The position numbers and the translations under genes were made by a program. This document shows positions 37,150 to 62,605 of a stretch of DNA of 64,000 nt, one piece after another. The notes below the pieces were generated by a model. That model was not told the DNA's origin. It did not search any database and worked only from the letters and a program-made list of their open reading frames with translations. Location of the stretch: assembly GCA_037039925.1 (NCBI GenBank), contig JAXRKP010001288.1:50001-114000 (forward strand), written 5' to 3'. Within the stretch, counting starts at the first letter, position 1. Every line of letters begins with the position of its first letter. Source of the DNA: Doris montereyensis (lineage: Eukaryota > Mollusca > Gastropoda > Nudibranchia > Dorididae).

Positions 37150-38995
37150 AGATGTAGATGATTATATTTATATTGTCATTGCCTTTTGGACGTTCCGACT
37201 GATTTCTTCCACCTGAGTTTATCATTGACATTACTCCTAGTTAGCAATAGCAAAGTATCTTTGCTCCTCGTAGGTAATTGTAGCTTTGAATTTGAACTTG
37301 TTATTTCTCTCTGCCCAGTTTAAGATTTTTTGTTTTAGTTTTCCTATTTCTGTATTTACTAGCATGTTTTGTTTTGTTTTTCTTTGCATTTAGTTTTATT
37401 CCTCTTTTATTTAGTTCATTATTCAGCATGTTGATGTCGTACTGAAGGTCACTTTCTGATTTTCCAAATAGAGCTAAATCATCAGCAAATGAAAGCATTG
37501 ATATTTACCGATTTGAGTTTCCACATACCAACATTCATTTTTGATGATGCCTTTGCAATTGAATCCATAAATATGATAAACAGCCCTGTCTACTTCTATA
37601 TCTATATCAAATTCTTTAGATAAGTTTCCAGCTACTCTCACAGCACTTGTTGGTTTACTGCAAAAACTTTTATTACTTTTAAAAGCTCTATTAAATTTTC
37701 CTCTACATTATGTTCTTTTAAAGAATGTCATAGTCATTCAGTGTCAAATGCCTTTTCTAAGTCGATAAAACAGAGGTGCAAGTCAGTTTCTTTTAAGGAA
37801 TTTTTCTTTTTATGTGTCTTAATTGTAAATACATTGTATCATATTTCATTTGTGGCCCTGTTCATTTCTTCCTGGTCAGAATCCACTCTAAATCTAAATC
37901 TGATGTTCTTCAATCTGATCCTCTGCTTAATTATTTTTTTTACCCGTCTCATGTCTAATATTTCCAGTTCTAGTATGCTAGCATCAATTTTTCCTGGTAC
38001 ATGTACAACTGGTACTAGTGGTACGCTTAGTAGTGATATCCCTCTGTAGTTTGGGCATTCCATTGTTGATCCTTTATTGTGCGTTGGTACTCTCTAGAAT
38101 GCTGGCATTAATATTAATGTTTCCTGGTACATGAACAACTGGTACTAGTGGTATGCTTAGTAATACATGTAGTAGTGATATCCCTCTATAGTTTGAGCAT
38201 TCCATTGTTGATCCTTTCTTGTGTATTGGTACTCTTCTTCCCTTTTTCCAGTCCTCTAGCAGTTGTTTCAACTTCCTCCATGCTTGTTGACTATATTGCA
38301 TGCAGCAGTTTGTCTCTCTTCCTTCATTAATAATCATTTATTGGATAAACTTGATCTGCTCCTTGTACCTTTCCTGATTCCTAGCTTTTCATATATCTGT
38401 TTGGATTTCTTCCATTGATCTGTACTCTTGTTTCATTGTTCTTGAGGGATTATGACAATTGTAACTGCTGAAATGTAAAAATGCTTTTCCCAAGTTTTCA
38501 TGATTTCGCTGTCTTCGCTCATTATTTAAATATATTTCTTCTTTGACATTCTTAATTTGTCGTATTTGGCATGTTTTGGTCTTTATCATGCTCTTCATTG
38601 CTCCCCAGAACAGCTTTTGATTTCCTTGGTAGCTTTCTTGAAATTTTTTGTCCAAACTCTTCCCATTATTCCTGTTTTGCTTTCCTTTTGGCAATGGCTC
38701 TTTAACTCAATCTTTCCAATTTCCTACTCGGATAATCCTATCCTCTTTTCTTTGATCTTAGTTTTAACATTCCTTCTTTTCTTTTCCTACCTCCTTTAAT
38801 TTTATTTAATTTGTTTCCTTCCACTTCCATTGACCTCTTCAGTACAACTGAGGAATGCTTCCTTATACTTAAGTTATACAGTTGCCACTTTTCTTCCACT
38901 GTGCTATACACTGTACTGCAATTCATTATCACTATCATCACTTTGATCTATCTGCCTTTCACTTTCACAAAAGCAATACATGTAGTAATAGAACA
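37150..38995 (-). mobile_element. RTE-like LINE copy B, internally rearranged
   Basis: Minus-strand pieces: LSFADDLALFGKSESDLQYD near 37.45 kb, ECPNYRGISLLSVPL near 38.05 kb, and an upstream RT/linker region to ~38.95 kb. A ~120-bp segment around GTACATG.ACAACTGGTACTAGTGG with GATATCCCTCT is present twice (37.99-38.09 and 38.12-38.23 kb). Confidence 0.8.
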
Positions 38996-38999
38996 TTTT

Positions 39000-39595
39000 T
39001 ATACATCTTTCGCGGGAAACCTCAAGGCACTTTACACTACATGTTGAAATATCCTTAAAAAAGATACATTCAAATTTCAATGTTGCATTCCAAACACACT
39101 CACACTAATAAAAGTATTTTTTTGAAGATTTCAAGACTTGTTGCAAGTTTCACAGGAGATAAAGCATTCCATATTTGTGGTCCAAAACTTCAAAACGTTT
39201 CAAATGAGTTTTTGGAATTGTCAATAATTTAGAATTTTGAGATCTTAGCGCACAAGGCGGTTCACATGGGAAGAGTAGATCTTGAATGTAGATAGGGGCA
39301 ACAGACTACAGTGATTTGTAAGAAAAAGACAAATCTTGTAATCAATTATTGCCCTTACTGGAAGCCAGTGAAGGGCTTTCAACAAATCTCTAGAACTACT
39401 ATCGAATCTGGTATTCCCAAGAACCAACCTTGCCGCACAATTTTGTACCCATTGGAGCTTTTTTACCCTCGGATCTGTGAGGCCCGCAAAAAGAGAATTG
39501 AAATAGTCCATTCGGGACAACTAAGGACACAACAAGCGTTTGATAGATTCTTGTGAGAACAGAGATTTCATGTGTGAAATCTTGCATGTACTGAT
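39000..39595 (-). mobile_element. CR1/L2-like LINE C-terminal fragment, minus strand
   Basis: The minus strand reads SRMDYFNSLFAGLTDPRVKK, LQWVQNCAARLVLGNTRFDS and LLKALHWLPVRAIIDYKICL. This is the hallmark end of CR1/L2 ORF2 (RLDYCNSLL.GL....LQ.VQNAAARL......LHWLPV..RI.YKI). The far part to ~39.0 kb looks like its 3' UTR. Confidence 0.88.
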
Positions 39596-39895
39596 TTAGC
39601 TATTCTCTTATTAGTCTTATCATTTGTTTTGTTTACATGCCCAAAAGTTCATTTCTTTCTTTCTTGGTTTTTATGTCATTTGTTTTAGTTTGATCTCTTT
39701 TACACTACACAGTTACTGTTGTGTTTCTGATTTTGTCTCTTAGTTTTCCTACTACATATGTACTTTACGACTTACATTTTCATTTCAGCTGCTTGTACTC
39801 TACTGTATTCCCTACTGTTAAGGTCCAGATTTCACTGCCATAGAGGGGAGTAGGACAATAAAATAAACTGTGTTGTATACTGTCATTTTCTTAGA
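39596..39895 (-). mobile_element. RTE-like LINE fragment
   Basis: Matches ~8.17-8.42 and ~59.55-59.78 kb (GTTGTGTTTCTGATTTTGTC, GTACTCTACTGTATTCCC, CACTGCCATAGAGGGGAG, CTGTGTTGTATACTGTCATT). It is out of order relative to copy B, so it is a separate or shuffled piece. Confidence 0.8.
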
Positions 39896-39899
39896 TTGG

Positions 39900-40460
39900 C
39901 TGTCAGTCAAATTTTGACATCACAGTATTCACAGGCACTGTCCTGGATTGATTTAAATCCCATCACTATCTTACACTTACAGGTCTGTCAGGTCTGTCTC
40001 AACAAAAATATTTCTGAAAAATTCTCTATAAAAGTATGGTGTCCCCATCGTTCTGTTCTCGCCCAATTTTATATACTTTGTACACTTTGCCTTTGAGTTG
40101 GGTCATTAGAAAGCATGACACCCATTATCACATGTATGCAGATGATATCCAGCTTTACAAAGATGTGTCTTTAGAACATCTTGACTCACTCAAAGTGAAC
40201 ATTGAAAGATGCAGTCTATCTTATTCTTAACTATCTATCAAATCATGGATGACAAAAAAGAAAGTAAAGGTAAATGAGGAAAATACTGAGGTTCTTTTAT
40301 GTTCCAGACTCAGAATTTAAAAAAAAATAAGACCTCAAATCCATTGCTATTGCTAACGTAAGCATATCCTTCCTTTTCAAATTTGGCCAAGTCTGAGACT
40401 GAGAGCCTTTCTTGACAGCACACTTTCAATGGACCACCAAATTGAGCACACTAAAAATAA
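39900..40460 (+). mobile_element. CR1/L2-like LINE fragment, RT catalytic region
   Basis: The plus strand reads HRSVL, then LSWVIRKHDTHYHMYADDIQ, LYKDVSLEHLDSLKVN and a VNEENTEVLLCSRL-like block, then a SMDHQIEH-like segment. YADD is the RT active site. It continues in sense and orientation from the fragment ending at 37.1 kb, so the two probably derive from one element split by the intervening insertions. Confidence 0.82.
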
Positions 40461-43300
40461 TGTACATTGAACTGTGTAACAGTACATGTATACAATGTTG
40501 AAACACAGGGTAAAATACAACAAGCTAGACCTTGGAGAAAGTCAGAAGAAATTATAAGAGGCACTAAAGCAAAAAGAAACAGAAAATGTCCGGACAGGGT
40601 ATCCTAGAGAAAAATAAATTTTGGGCATCTTCTAAGCCCATACTACTAGTAGAAGGAAGAATGGAAACTGAATGAAAAAGAAAGTTTTTGGAGTCCTTTG
40701 TCACAAGCAACACCAAGACTCACTGAGTGAGAGACCATTTCGTTCCCCAAACAATGTACATATTTTTGTGAAACTAACCGATGCTTTTGCTGCACAGCAC
40801 TTCTTTTCCCATCTGGAGCATGGCGGCAAAGAAAAAGATAAGAAATATGTTGGTGTCATCGAGTTTCATCCCAATCCAAGTCATGAGCAACATTATCCAT
40901 GTGGCATTTTCACAAGGAATACCATAATTGTAATTTGTGTGTTATATTTCTGATGATCGTGGTGTCTGGCAGATTGAATATGAATTAGTAATACAGTACT
41001 AGTACTAGTTACTAGATACATGTATAGAGACTGAATTATGGTCTGCTTTAACTATGGTACTTTTGATTTTAGCAGAAATTGTTTTAACTTATTTCTGACA
41101 CAAAGACAGTTGTCATTAAATCATTAACGTCATTTGAAGCAAACAACACCTTTCATTAAGTTTCAAATTTCAAAGCAATTTTGTGTAGTGTTTGTCAGTT
41201 TGTGAATTTTACAAGTGTGTAGTCCTAACCCAAAAATTTAATTTGATCTCATTACTAAGTGGTTCGTATTTTTATATTATATATGACTATGACATTATCC
41301 TTCTTAATTTGTCCTCAACATTTTGTCACAAGTGACTCTGGAAACTGAAAATATTCTATTTTTTCAATTTATTCTTGAATCGTTCGTTGATAATTTTCAG
41401 GTCTGATTTGTTAATAATAAATAAGTATGTATTCATTGAATGATTGATTATACTCATTGTCGTGCCTAAATCTTCTCACACTGTGACAAGCAACACTAAA
41501 GAAATGTTATTTTACATTTTAAATGAAAATTTATTTAAAATGCAGAAAACAATTTTTTGGGAAAATTTATTAGTATGACTATGATGCAAGCATAACAACT
41601 TTGCGTCCTCACTTAATGTTGCTTGTGATCCATGATAGTATGACAACACTTTTTCCATTGTAATTTTGTTGTCATCTATCACATGTGACATTGTGTAAAA
41701 TTCAAACTTTGTGATAGTTTCTGACCTTTACAAAGAATGGCTTATCTTGCCACCACAAAAATATCATTATTACTATATTACTAGTAGTAGTAGTCCACTG
41801 GTCCAGGTGACAAGTTAAAGCAAATATTTAAACTTTTCTCAGATATGAATTTGGAACCTTTTGACCGTGGCTCATATTACTAAAAATATTACTTATATTA
41901 GTAATTAGATTCAACGTCTAATTAGAACTACAAGTATCTTTACTTACTTATACTACCTATCTAACTAGATTTAGGATCTAGACTAGATAGATTATATACA
42001 TTACATCGATTGATTCATGTGGAGTTGCTTCTATCTATGCCATAACTAGATTCGTATGAAATTTATTACATGGGTTACAATATTATATAGTTATAGTTTA
42101 TAGTGTGGTCAAGCAACATCTCCATTTAGATTTGTGACAACACAAATTTATTTTGGATTGTTATGCTGTTAATACAGGTACACTTGAAAACATTTAGTCC
42201 AAATTTAAGCGCTTAAACATCTAAACGTTCCCCCAGACGTTAATTTTTGCCAAATCCCTATAGTATTATTTCTTCAATAAATTTCCCCATGCAATCTAAC
42301 AGTTCACTTAGTTTAATCCGAAATCTACCTTTAGTTTAAAACAATTTCTTTTCCCCAGACTATTGGCATTATATTTCTTCACCATGCCGCCCCCTAGACC
42401 CAACACATTTCTATTCACCATAATTTGACATTGCCTTTCAAGCCATTATCCTGTCTTATTTGCCTAAAATAAATACGATGTAGTGGACAAGTATTGCTCA
42501 TGCACAAACATTGTTTCCCATGCGTGTGCTAGCCTAGACATTACACAACACATTTGCCACTATTCACCATTATTGACAGTAACATTGCCTTTCTGATAGT
42601 CAACCCCCCCCCCCCAATCTGAAGAGGAATCTCTAGTCCCATGAATTTCAGATTAAGCGTTTTGATTTTGAGTGTATATTATATATGACTTTCTCAAAAG
42701 GCAGTCCTTTTATTTTTGAACATATACTTATTTGGTGTCATGGGTGATACTAGTGATAGTTCTTAAGCTAAAGCTGCTTTGAATAGTGATCCCCTTTTTT
42801 AAGCAGCGAATGCCGATTCCATAAGCATTTAAAAATTAAGCATCCCCAATTAAATATTACACTTACATGTACGGTTTTATGAATGAAGTAGAGGTCAGAT
42901 ACACTTGGATGTCATTGGTGACACAGGAATTACTCATAATATTAATCTACAATACAAGCCTACTCTGTGTAGTATTAGTATGTAGTAACACGTGTCAAGG
43001 AGAATAAGGTTGATTTCGGTGTAGTTAGAGTGTCCTTATAACACTCCCTCCCCTTTGCAAATTTTGACTTAATTTGAGTGTCATGAATGTCACTAGTGTC
43101 ACCATAACGTCAGAATTTCAACATCCAAGTGAAACTTTTACAATTCCCTCATTATTAATACAATGTACAACTCAAAACTTTTCATCCATCCCTGAACAAG
43201 ACAAACTTAATTAAGGTGTATAGCTTAGCAGCCTAACATTTCTTAAGTTTTAACAGCAATTCTCATAAAACTCAGGTTTTGTTTTCTTCATAGTTTGTTT
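40461..43300. other. No gene recognised
   Basis: AT-rich. One 93-codon open frame at 40672-40953 (plus) has no recognisable motif. A C-run lies at 42604-42616 and a TAG-repeat at ~41785. Nothing else is supported. Confidence 0.4.
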
Positions 43301-43307
43301 AATTGAA

Positions 43308-43440
43308 TTTTACACTGCCTACCATATGCAGTGATATCATGGTGTATGAAGAGGAAACAGCAAGATGAAAGAAAAATGAAAGACGGAAAGGATAGAACTA
43401 GAACCTACCAGAAGCACCTGCCAACCATCCACACAGGCTA
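43308..43440 (+). repeat. GTGATCTCAG/AACAGCAAGATGAAAG repeat, copy 1
   Basis: CACTGCCTACCATATGCAGT, GATATCATGGTG, GAAGAGGAAACAGCAAGATG, then GAAAGACGGAAAGGATAGAA and ACCTACCAGAAG..CTGCCAACC. The same blocks in the same order occur at 57.32 and in shorter form at 54.43, 62.85 and 63.04 kb. Confidence 0.75.
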
Positions 43441-44982
43441 GCTTTTGAGAATGAGTGATATATACACACACAAACTAACTCACTCTCTCACACACATAAA
43501 CTTTAAGTTACTTTAACATGACAGGAATGCCCTCTCTTCAACATTCATATTCAAGGTCATAAACCAGTGCCAGTGAGAGTAATGTAACATAAAATTATCT
43601 AAAATAATGAATTAAGTTGGTCAAAAGCTTTACTGCTGAGGACAAAAAGTCGTAAAGGCATTTTTTATTGAAGGTAATTATTATGAACACTGAAGCATAT
43701 GAACAACTTGCCATAGACTGCTGCCACAAGAACACAAACGTAACTATTATATATATACATATTCTTTGAGATGGTAAAAATATACTAAGGTAATGGTAGT
43801 ATGTGTAATAATAGCATGCTTTGCTGAGTCTAGTAACTGGTATTAGTAATCAGAGAAACATGTCAATATTTCACTTTGGTACAAAATATACAAAAGTAAG
43901 TTATAAACATCAGAGGGTGAAATAAAATAAAAGATACATAGGCCTTATGTCTTTTTTTCACAAAGGAAGATTCAAATTGTTCAAACATGATAGATAAGAT
44001 AAGAAATCGAGGAAGGATATTTAGCCTTAAATTCAAATCTTCATTATCATTTTTTTACAGCACGTGAACACTCCTGAAAATGTTTTACACCAAATTTTCA
44101 GATTTAGGATCAAGCCTTTGCATTACTCTTTTAAATGTAGTAAATTCTTTTGGTAAAATTTGAAATACATCATTTACTGCTCATCATACTCCCCTACCAA
44201 CTGAAAGGCACCATTTCCTCTGCAGCTAAGACTAGTAAGACTGACTAGTACTAGTATAGTATTCCTCCTACTCCTAGTATCATAAGTGTCATATGACAAA
44301 TAAGTTTATGGGTTACCCTAGAGTGGAACACACTGTAAACATTTATTAATATTTTGCTCGACTGTAACATTTTTAATATCATGAAATATAATGTATTTAT
44401 ACATGCCTACATTCTCCACACCTTACTATGGGGAAAAAATTGAATGTATAACAATAATCATTACTTAATACATTAATAAATAATTCTGAATACAAATGTA
44501 GAACTGCCTTCTTTGTGTATAGTATCTAGTAGCTTTAGTAATATTTTTAAAATAAAAAAAGAAAGGTGTAGATGTTATAGTAAAGATGCACTTAATAAAA
44601 TCCAGTATCCATCTAGATATGAGAACGAGTCATACTTTTCAATTAACTCCTCAACCTCTAGAGAATACAAACTAAAGGTAGCTTCATAAAAGCATTGCCT
44701 TCAGCAAAAACAAACCCAAAGCAACAGTATTACTTATTATGCACTATAATGTATTGCTCCTTTAATTACCTTATAGATGCATGCATGATGTATACTATGA
44801 ACATGTATTAGATTGATTTCCCATCACATTTGAATTTGATGCATGCATAGTGTGGTCTAATACATGTAACATTTACTTTTATTAAAGAATAAATATAATA
44901 CATAAGAATTGTAAAGAACCAGCACAGTTCTAGTCCAGGACAGAATTCAGGTCAATGACAGACTCCACCCTCTTCCTCACAC

Positions 44983-45033
<51 letters not shown>

Positions 45034-47106
45034 ATATATATATATATATACATATGTGAAAATGCACACAACGTGACAGAATAGGAACAGGCAAGAGACT
45101 GCTTTTGATTGGTTACAATTTTATGTACAGAGACTGCCAACAGGTTCTGTATTTCAAGTAACATTGTAAAAAGTTTCTCAAACTTTGTAGTAGCTATCAC
45201 ATGGAATGTGTAAATATGCATAAACCATGAATGTTAACACATTCACTGTGATAGTTACCACTAAAGCAGCTCTCAGAGCAATCATCAAAATCTCTCACTA
45301 CTGAATGACAAAAAAATCATTCTTGTTTCTAGTTAAATTTCAGAAAATTACATTGCAGCCAATTGTTTGACAATTTTTTCAAGGAAAAGTACACCAGAAG
45401 AAATGTCCTTATCGTTAGACTCCTGAGTAAAGATCTAGTCTACTCCTAGGAATAAATGGAAGTAACTTCAAGCACACATTATTGTGAACATTTTTTTTAT
45501 TGTCTATATAAAGTTATGGTTTTGCATAGTAACCCTGGAAAATTCTGGAGTCTGTAGATGTAGTTAGTATGATTAAGTTGTCTATAATTCATTAGGACTT
45601 GAAAATTTGTTCATTAATTTCATATACAATGTAAAAAGCCTTGAATGTAAGATATTTTCGTCTCAAATGGAATAGTGACCATTTCAAAGTGACATATAAT
45701 AATGTAAAAGTTGATTCGTTTTTATAAAATTCACTTGTTATGCATTTTTTTTATAGCATTATGATGGGATCTCCCAGTGCAAAAAACTGTTTACAATTAA
45801 GACGGATTCAGAAAACAGCAAAATGTGAAAACACCCTATTGCAAATGACGGGGTAAATTGAAAAAACCAGTGGCCATTTATTTCATTACCTCTAGTAAGT
45901 TTATTGGTCTCCCGCTAAGAGTGTGTGTGTGCCTTAAATATTGCTTTTTGTATGCAACAGATTTCCCCCATTTAATTATCATTATCATGTCTAAGAGGCC
46001 GCTTTGAAAAACTTCAGTCCAACACTACTAACAGGCTGGTTTAGATTTCATTGCATGGCCAAATTATTTGCTAAACTCAATGCAAGTAAACAGATTCAAA
46101 TTCAAATCGCCCATACCGCGGTTCTCTTTATCTGGAATATATGCATTGTGTTGTAGGCCTAGAATATATGCTTAGCCCTGCCAAGCCAGCGTTAGGCTCT
46201 TTGATGTTGGCAGCAGACATTCATCCGAGAATAATGCAATGGTCATCTATGGCTTGCATTGACAAATGATACTTGCATTGAAACATCTTGATATGGTCAA
46301 AGGCACTGCAATAATGATGCGACCTAAAAGCATATTTTCACATTGAAAATACAAAAGGATCAATTGTTTGATGCAACGGCTAACTTAGTTTTCGTGACCA
46401 ATAGAAAAGAGAAGAGGAATGAAATCTTAAAGAAATGGAGCATCATTCTGACCTTTCGTGTATATCCTCCTCTCTCCTGTTTTAAATCAGCTCTAGTCCT
46501 AAAGGTTTTACAGATGCACGTAACATAATGATTATCAAGTTTATGGCCCCTGCATTCATTGTAGAGACTGCACGCGGAGATCACAGTATTACTATATTAG
46601 TGATAGGCGTGATGTCTAAGTTTGATAGTTTTGACTTTAACTCAGAATGAACTCAAATACTGTCCCTTTCCTATGTAGTATTATGCGTTACTTCCAGTCA
46701 GCAAAACTTCAGGAAAATACACTTGTAAGGACACAACTACTGCTGACAAAGTCTGAGGCAGAGGGCACTGTATAGCACCTGGTTATGGAGGCCTTAAAGC
46801 AGGCATACAAATTTAGAAAAACAAAACTGAAATTTCTGAAAAGCAGAATAGAAATGTCTTGTAAAAAAGAAGAAAAAAGTAGGAATAAATATTGCAAATC
46901 TTTTTGTCTAACGCTATTCATCAGCAATAATAGAGATAATGTACAGATCGTAACAAAACCACACACAAAAAAAAGGAAGTGAAGGCAGCATGAAACGTAC
47001 AGGTAGCTACTAATATTTTCACCTTAAAACAAAAGGGTTCTACTTTTATAAAACATATAATCACAGTAACAAAAAATGATTCAAAATCAGCAAAAATAAT
47101 TTATAT
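43441..47106. other. Intergenic / PRC1 3' UTR side, no other gene recognised
   Basis: AT-rich DNA 3' of PRC1. It includes an AT microsatellite at ~44988-45050. Minus-strand poly(A) signals (TTTATT on plus) occur at several places, including ~45498, but none can be assigned with confidence. Confidence 0.4.
44988..45050. repeat. (AT)n microsatellite
   Basis: About 60 bp of nearly pure TATATA with a single C interruption. Confidence 0.95.
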
Positions 47107-58896
<11,790 letters not shown>

Positions 58897-59311
58897 CTGA
58901 AAAGGCATAAAAGAAAAACTTTAATTCACACAGTTACAGGGTAGAGATACGAACTATATATACAGAGATCAACCAAAAGTTTGTGGTTGCAAAACTTTTC
59001 TTTGAGAAATAATGTGACATTCTGACCAACAAAAACTTTAAACAATTAAAAAAAGGTTAGGTTACAGAAAATCTTCTTCCGTTTTTGACCTACAAGTATA
59101 TTCATATCAGCATGTCACGGTTTTATACGAGTAGAAAACAATATAAAAAAAATGATTTGGGACACCCCCAAACAATAACAAATATCAACAAAAGACAAAT
59201 TGCAGTTGTTTACCAAACACATAAATCTGTCAGAGAACATGTAAATGTAATATGTTTAAAACACAGGAAAATCTTCATCATGCAAATTGCTGCCTCTCAG
59301 GCAAAGACAAC

Positions 59312-62300
59312 TTTCTTTCTTTCTTTATCAGTTTTCATTCTACCTTTCGGTGTATGTGTTCAGATGCCCGAGATGATCTTTCTCCAGGATGCCTTGTCCT
59401 GGTATTTTCTGTTTCCTTCCAAAAAAGTTAAATTTCTATGCTTCAATGTCTCTTTTATATCTTCTTCCCATTTTCTCCGAGGTCTGCCTTTTGGTCTCTT
59501 ACCTTGGGCTTTAGCACTGCATATTGATTTAGCTATTCTATTGTCATTCATTCTGTTGACATGCCCAAATCATCTCAATTGATTGGTTTCTATCTTACTT
59601 TTTATGCCATCTGCTTTGGTTTAATCTCTTATTGTTGTGTTTCTGATTTTGTCTCTTTTAGTTTTCCTACTACTCTTCTTAGATATTTCATTTCAGCTGC
59701 CTGTACTCTACTGTCTAAGGTCCAGGTTTCGCTGCCATAGAGGAGAAAAAGACAATAAACTGTATTGTATACTGCCATTTTGGTTTTTGTTGACAATTCT
59801 TGCTTACCTACAAATGCCTTTCCTAGATGGTTATATATTGCACTTGCCTTTTGTATTCTCTGGCTGATTTCTTATCTTAGTTTTCCCTGAGTTAATCATT
59901 ACTCCTAGGTAATTGCAGCTTTGAACTTTTCTAAATTCTCCCTGCCCAATTTAAGATTTTGTGTTATAGCTTCCCTAGTTACTAGCATTGTTTTGGTTTT
60001 CTTTGCATTTACTCTCATTCCTCTTTTATTTAGTTCATTGTTCATGTTGATATTTGATTGAAGGTCACTTTCTGATTTTCCAAACAGAACTAAATCACTG
60101 GCAAATGAAAACATCGATACATTTACTGGTTTGATCTTCCACATACCTACATTCATTTTCTTCATTTTTGAGGATGCCTTTGCGACTCAATCCATAAATG
60201 TGATAAACAAAAGAAATCTTAGGATACAACCCTGTCTTACTCCTATATCTACATCAAATTCTACAGAAATGTGTCCAGCTACTCTCACTGCACATGTTAG
60301 TTTATTGTAAAAACTTTTAATGGCTTCTATTACATTTTCTTTTAAGGAATGCCATAGTTCGTCCCTCACAGTGTCAAATGCCTTTTCTAAGTCAATAAAA
60401 CACAGGTGCAGGTCAATGTTTCTCTCAAGAATGTTTTCCTTTTATTTGTGTAATTGTAAATATGTGGTCTTGTACACTTCTTTCTGGTCTAAATCTACTC
60501 TGATGCTCTTCAATCTGATCTTCTACTCTTTTCCTTAGTCTCATTTCCAGTATCCTGGCATATACTTTTCCTGGAACGCTAAGTAGTGATATCCCTCTAT
60601 AGTTTGAGCATTCCATAGTTGATCCTTTTTTATGTATTGGTACTACCGTTCCCTTTTTTAAGTCGTCTGGCACCTGTTTGGACTTCCATGCTTGTTGGCT
60701 TATTGCATGTAGTAGTTTGTCTCTCTCTCTCCCTTGGTTTTTAATCATTTCTGGATAAACTTGATCTGCTCCTGGGGCTTTTCCTAATTTTACTTTTCTT
60801 ATAGCTGTTTGGATTTCTTCCATTGATATATCGACATCTTCAGCTGTCTCCTCTGAATTACTTGTTACTCTTACTAATTGATCTTTACTCCTTGTTTCGT
60901 ATGTTCTGGAGGAATTATATAATTGGTGAAAATGCTTTCTCCATGATTTCATTGTCTTCTTTCATAATTTCTTCTTTGGCATTCTTAATTTGTCATATTG
61001 GGCATGCTTTGGTCCTTCTCATGCTCATTGCCCCCCAGAACAGCTTTTGTTTTCCTTTATAGCCTTCTTGAAGTCTTTGTTCAAACTCATCCCAATGTTC
61101 CTGTTTTACTTTCCTTACTTCCTCTTTGGCAATAGTTCTTTTATTCACGTAATCTATCCTATCTTCTGGTCTCTTTGTTTGCAAGTATTTCTTCCAGGCA
61201 TCCTTCTTTTCTTTGATCTTAGTCTTGACGTTCTCATTCCACCATGCTGTTCTTTTCCTACCTCCTTTAATTTGTTTCATACCACAGACCTCTTCAGTAC
61301 AACTGAGGAGTGTTTCTTTATACATCTGCAACTTTTCTTCTTCTATTGCTATCATTCACATCCATCAGCTTTTCACTGATAAATCTTTTTATCCTAGATG
61401 GTCATATCTGTTTTACTATTGGATTATTTAATTCCTCTATTCTGAGTTAAGTAGCTTTCTTCTCTTTCCTTTTCTGTTTGTTTTCTTCAGTCAGTAATCT
61501 CACTTTGGCAATCACAAAGTGATGACCACTAAATATTTCTGCTCTCTGTTTACTCTTGCATCCAATGTACTGTAAAAAAGGGAGCTGTTAACTATTATGT
61601 AGTCTATCTTTGACTTTTCACACCTGTCTCCATTTACTCTTGTATATTTGTGGATATCTTTATGAGGAAAAAAAGGTGTTGGCTATTTTCATGTTATTCT
61701 TTAGGAAAAAAAATCTCTCTCCATGTGGAGAAGTTGTTATCTCTCTCCTTCTTCACCTAATGTTTCTACATTGTTGCCTTCTCTAGCATTTAAATCTCCT
61801 AAAAGCAATAGTTCCTGTTTGGGTTTAAGATTCTCTGCAGCTATTTGTAAATCGTTTTCGAAGATATCTTTGTCTTCTTTAGTTGCGTCTTCGTTTGGTC
61901 CATAAGCCATTAATAATTTAATTTCTCTTCCTTTTGGTTTAATATTTACCTCTAATAGCCGTGGGTTTATAAATTTCCAACTTTCTAGTAGCTTTTCATG
62001 TCTTTTATGCACTAGGAGGCCTACTCTTGTTCTAGCTCTATCTTTGACATCTACTCCTGAGAATATTTAAATATGATTTGGTCCTACATTTTTTATTCCT
62101 TGTCCTTTTTCTTTGTTTCTGTAATGGCCAAAATATCTACTTTGAAATTTTCCATTTCTTGAACTAATTCTAACTCTTTTCCATTTATTGCCCTAACGTT
62201 CCATGTTCCAAAAATCAGTCCGTATTCGTTTCCAAGTTCGTCTTCGAAAGATCAAGCCGGTTATATTATATTTTTTTTTCTCTGAATCTGTTTGTTTTGG

Positions 62301-62605
62301 ATAAGCAGGGGAATTGGCCCACTGTACCCTAGGTAGATGGTGGGGCTGCAACCTTGAGGTCCCCTATCAAGCCTTGTTATTTTCTGTCAGGGTTAACTCC
62401 CTTAGCCTTTAGTCATTCTACCAGCCTGCAAGGCAGCAGGTTGTTATTTTCTGTCAGGATTAACTCCTAAGCCTTTGGTCAGTCAAGACCGGCCTGCAAT
62501 GCAGCAGGTTGTTTTCTTTCAGGGTTAACTCCCTTAACCTTTGGTCAGCCAAGAGGAGACTCGTGGAGGGCAGGACCATCAACTCCCGTACCTGTCCATT
62601 GCTCG
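59312..62605 (-). mobile_element. Full-length RTE-like LINE (copy C), ~3.3 kb
   Basis: Bounded by a 12-bp duplication, with a (GAAA)n 3' tail at the low-coordinate end. On the minus strand: 5' UTR monomers (62.38-62.56 kb), AP endonuclease (LLLLGDLNAREGNNVE, ~61.8 kb), linker, RT (KVKLGKAPGADQVYPEMIKN, NYRGISLLSVPGKVYARILE, IGVRQGC, FASDLVLFGKSE) and a basic tail (GKRPKGRPRRKWEEDIKETL). The length and the single EN-RT layout fit the RTE clade (inference). The frame is broken in several places, and the RT box FADD reads FASD here. It lies upstream of the first visible PRC1 exon, in the same orientation. Confidence 0.9.
62375..62560 (-). repeat. LINE 5' UTR tandem monomers, copy C (3 units)
   Basis: Three ~65-bp units of TTTCTGTCAGGGTTAACTCC, CTTAGCCTTTGGTCAG.CAAG and CCTGCAAGGCAGCAGGTTGT. 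They are located between the endonuclease ORF and the 5' end of the element. Confidence 0.85.

Noticed and set aside
40672..40953. 93-codon plus-strand ORF after the CR1/L2 fragment
   Set aside because: No acceptor, no recognisable domain, and it lies beside decayed LINE sequence; chance or repeat remnant.
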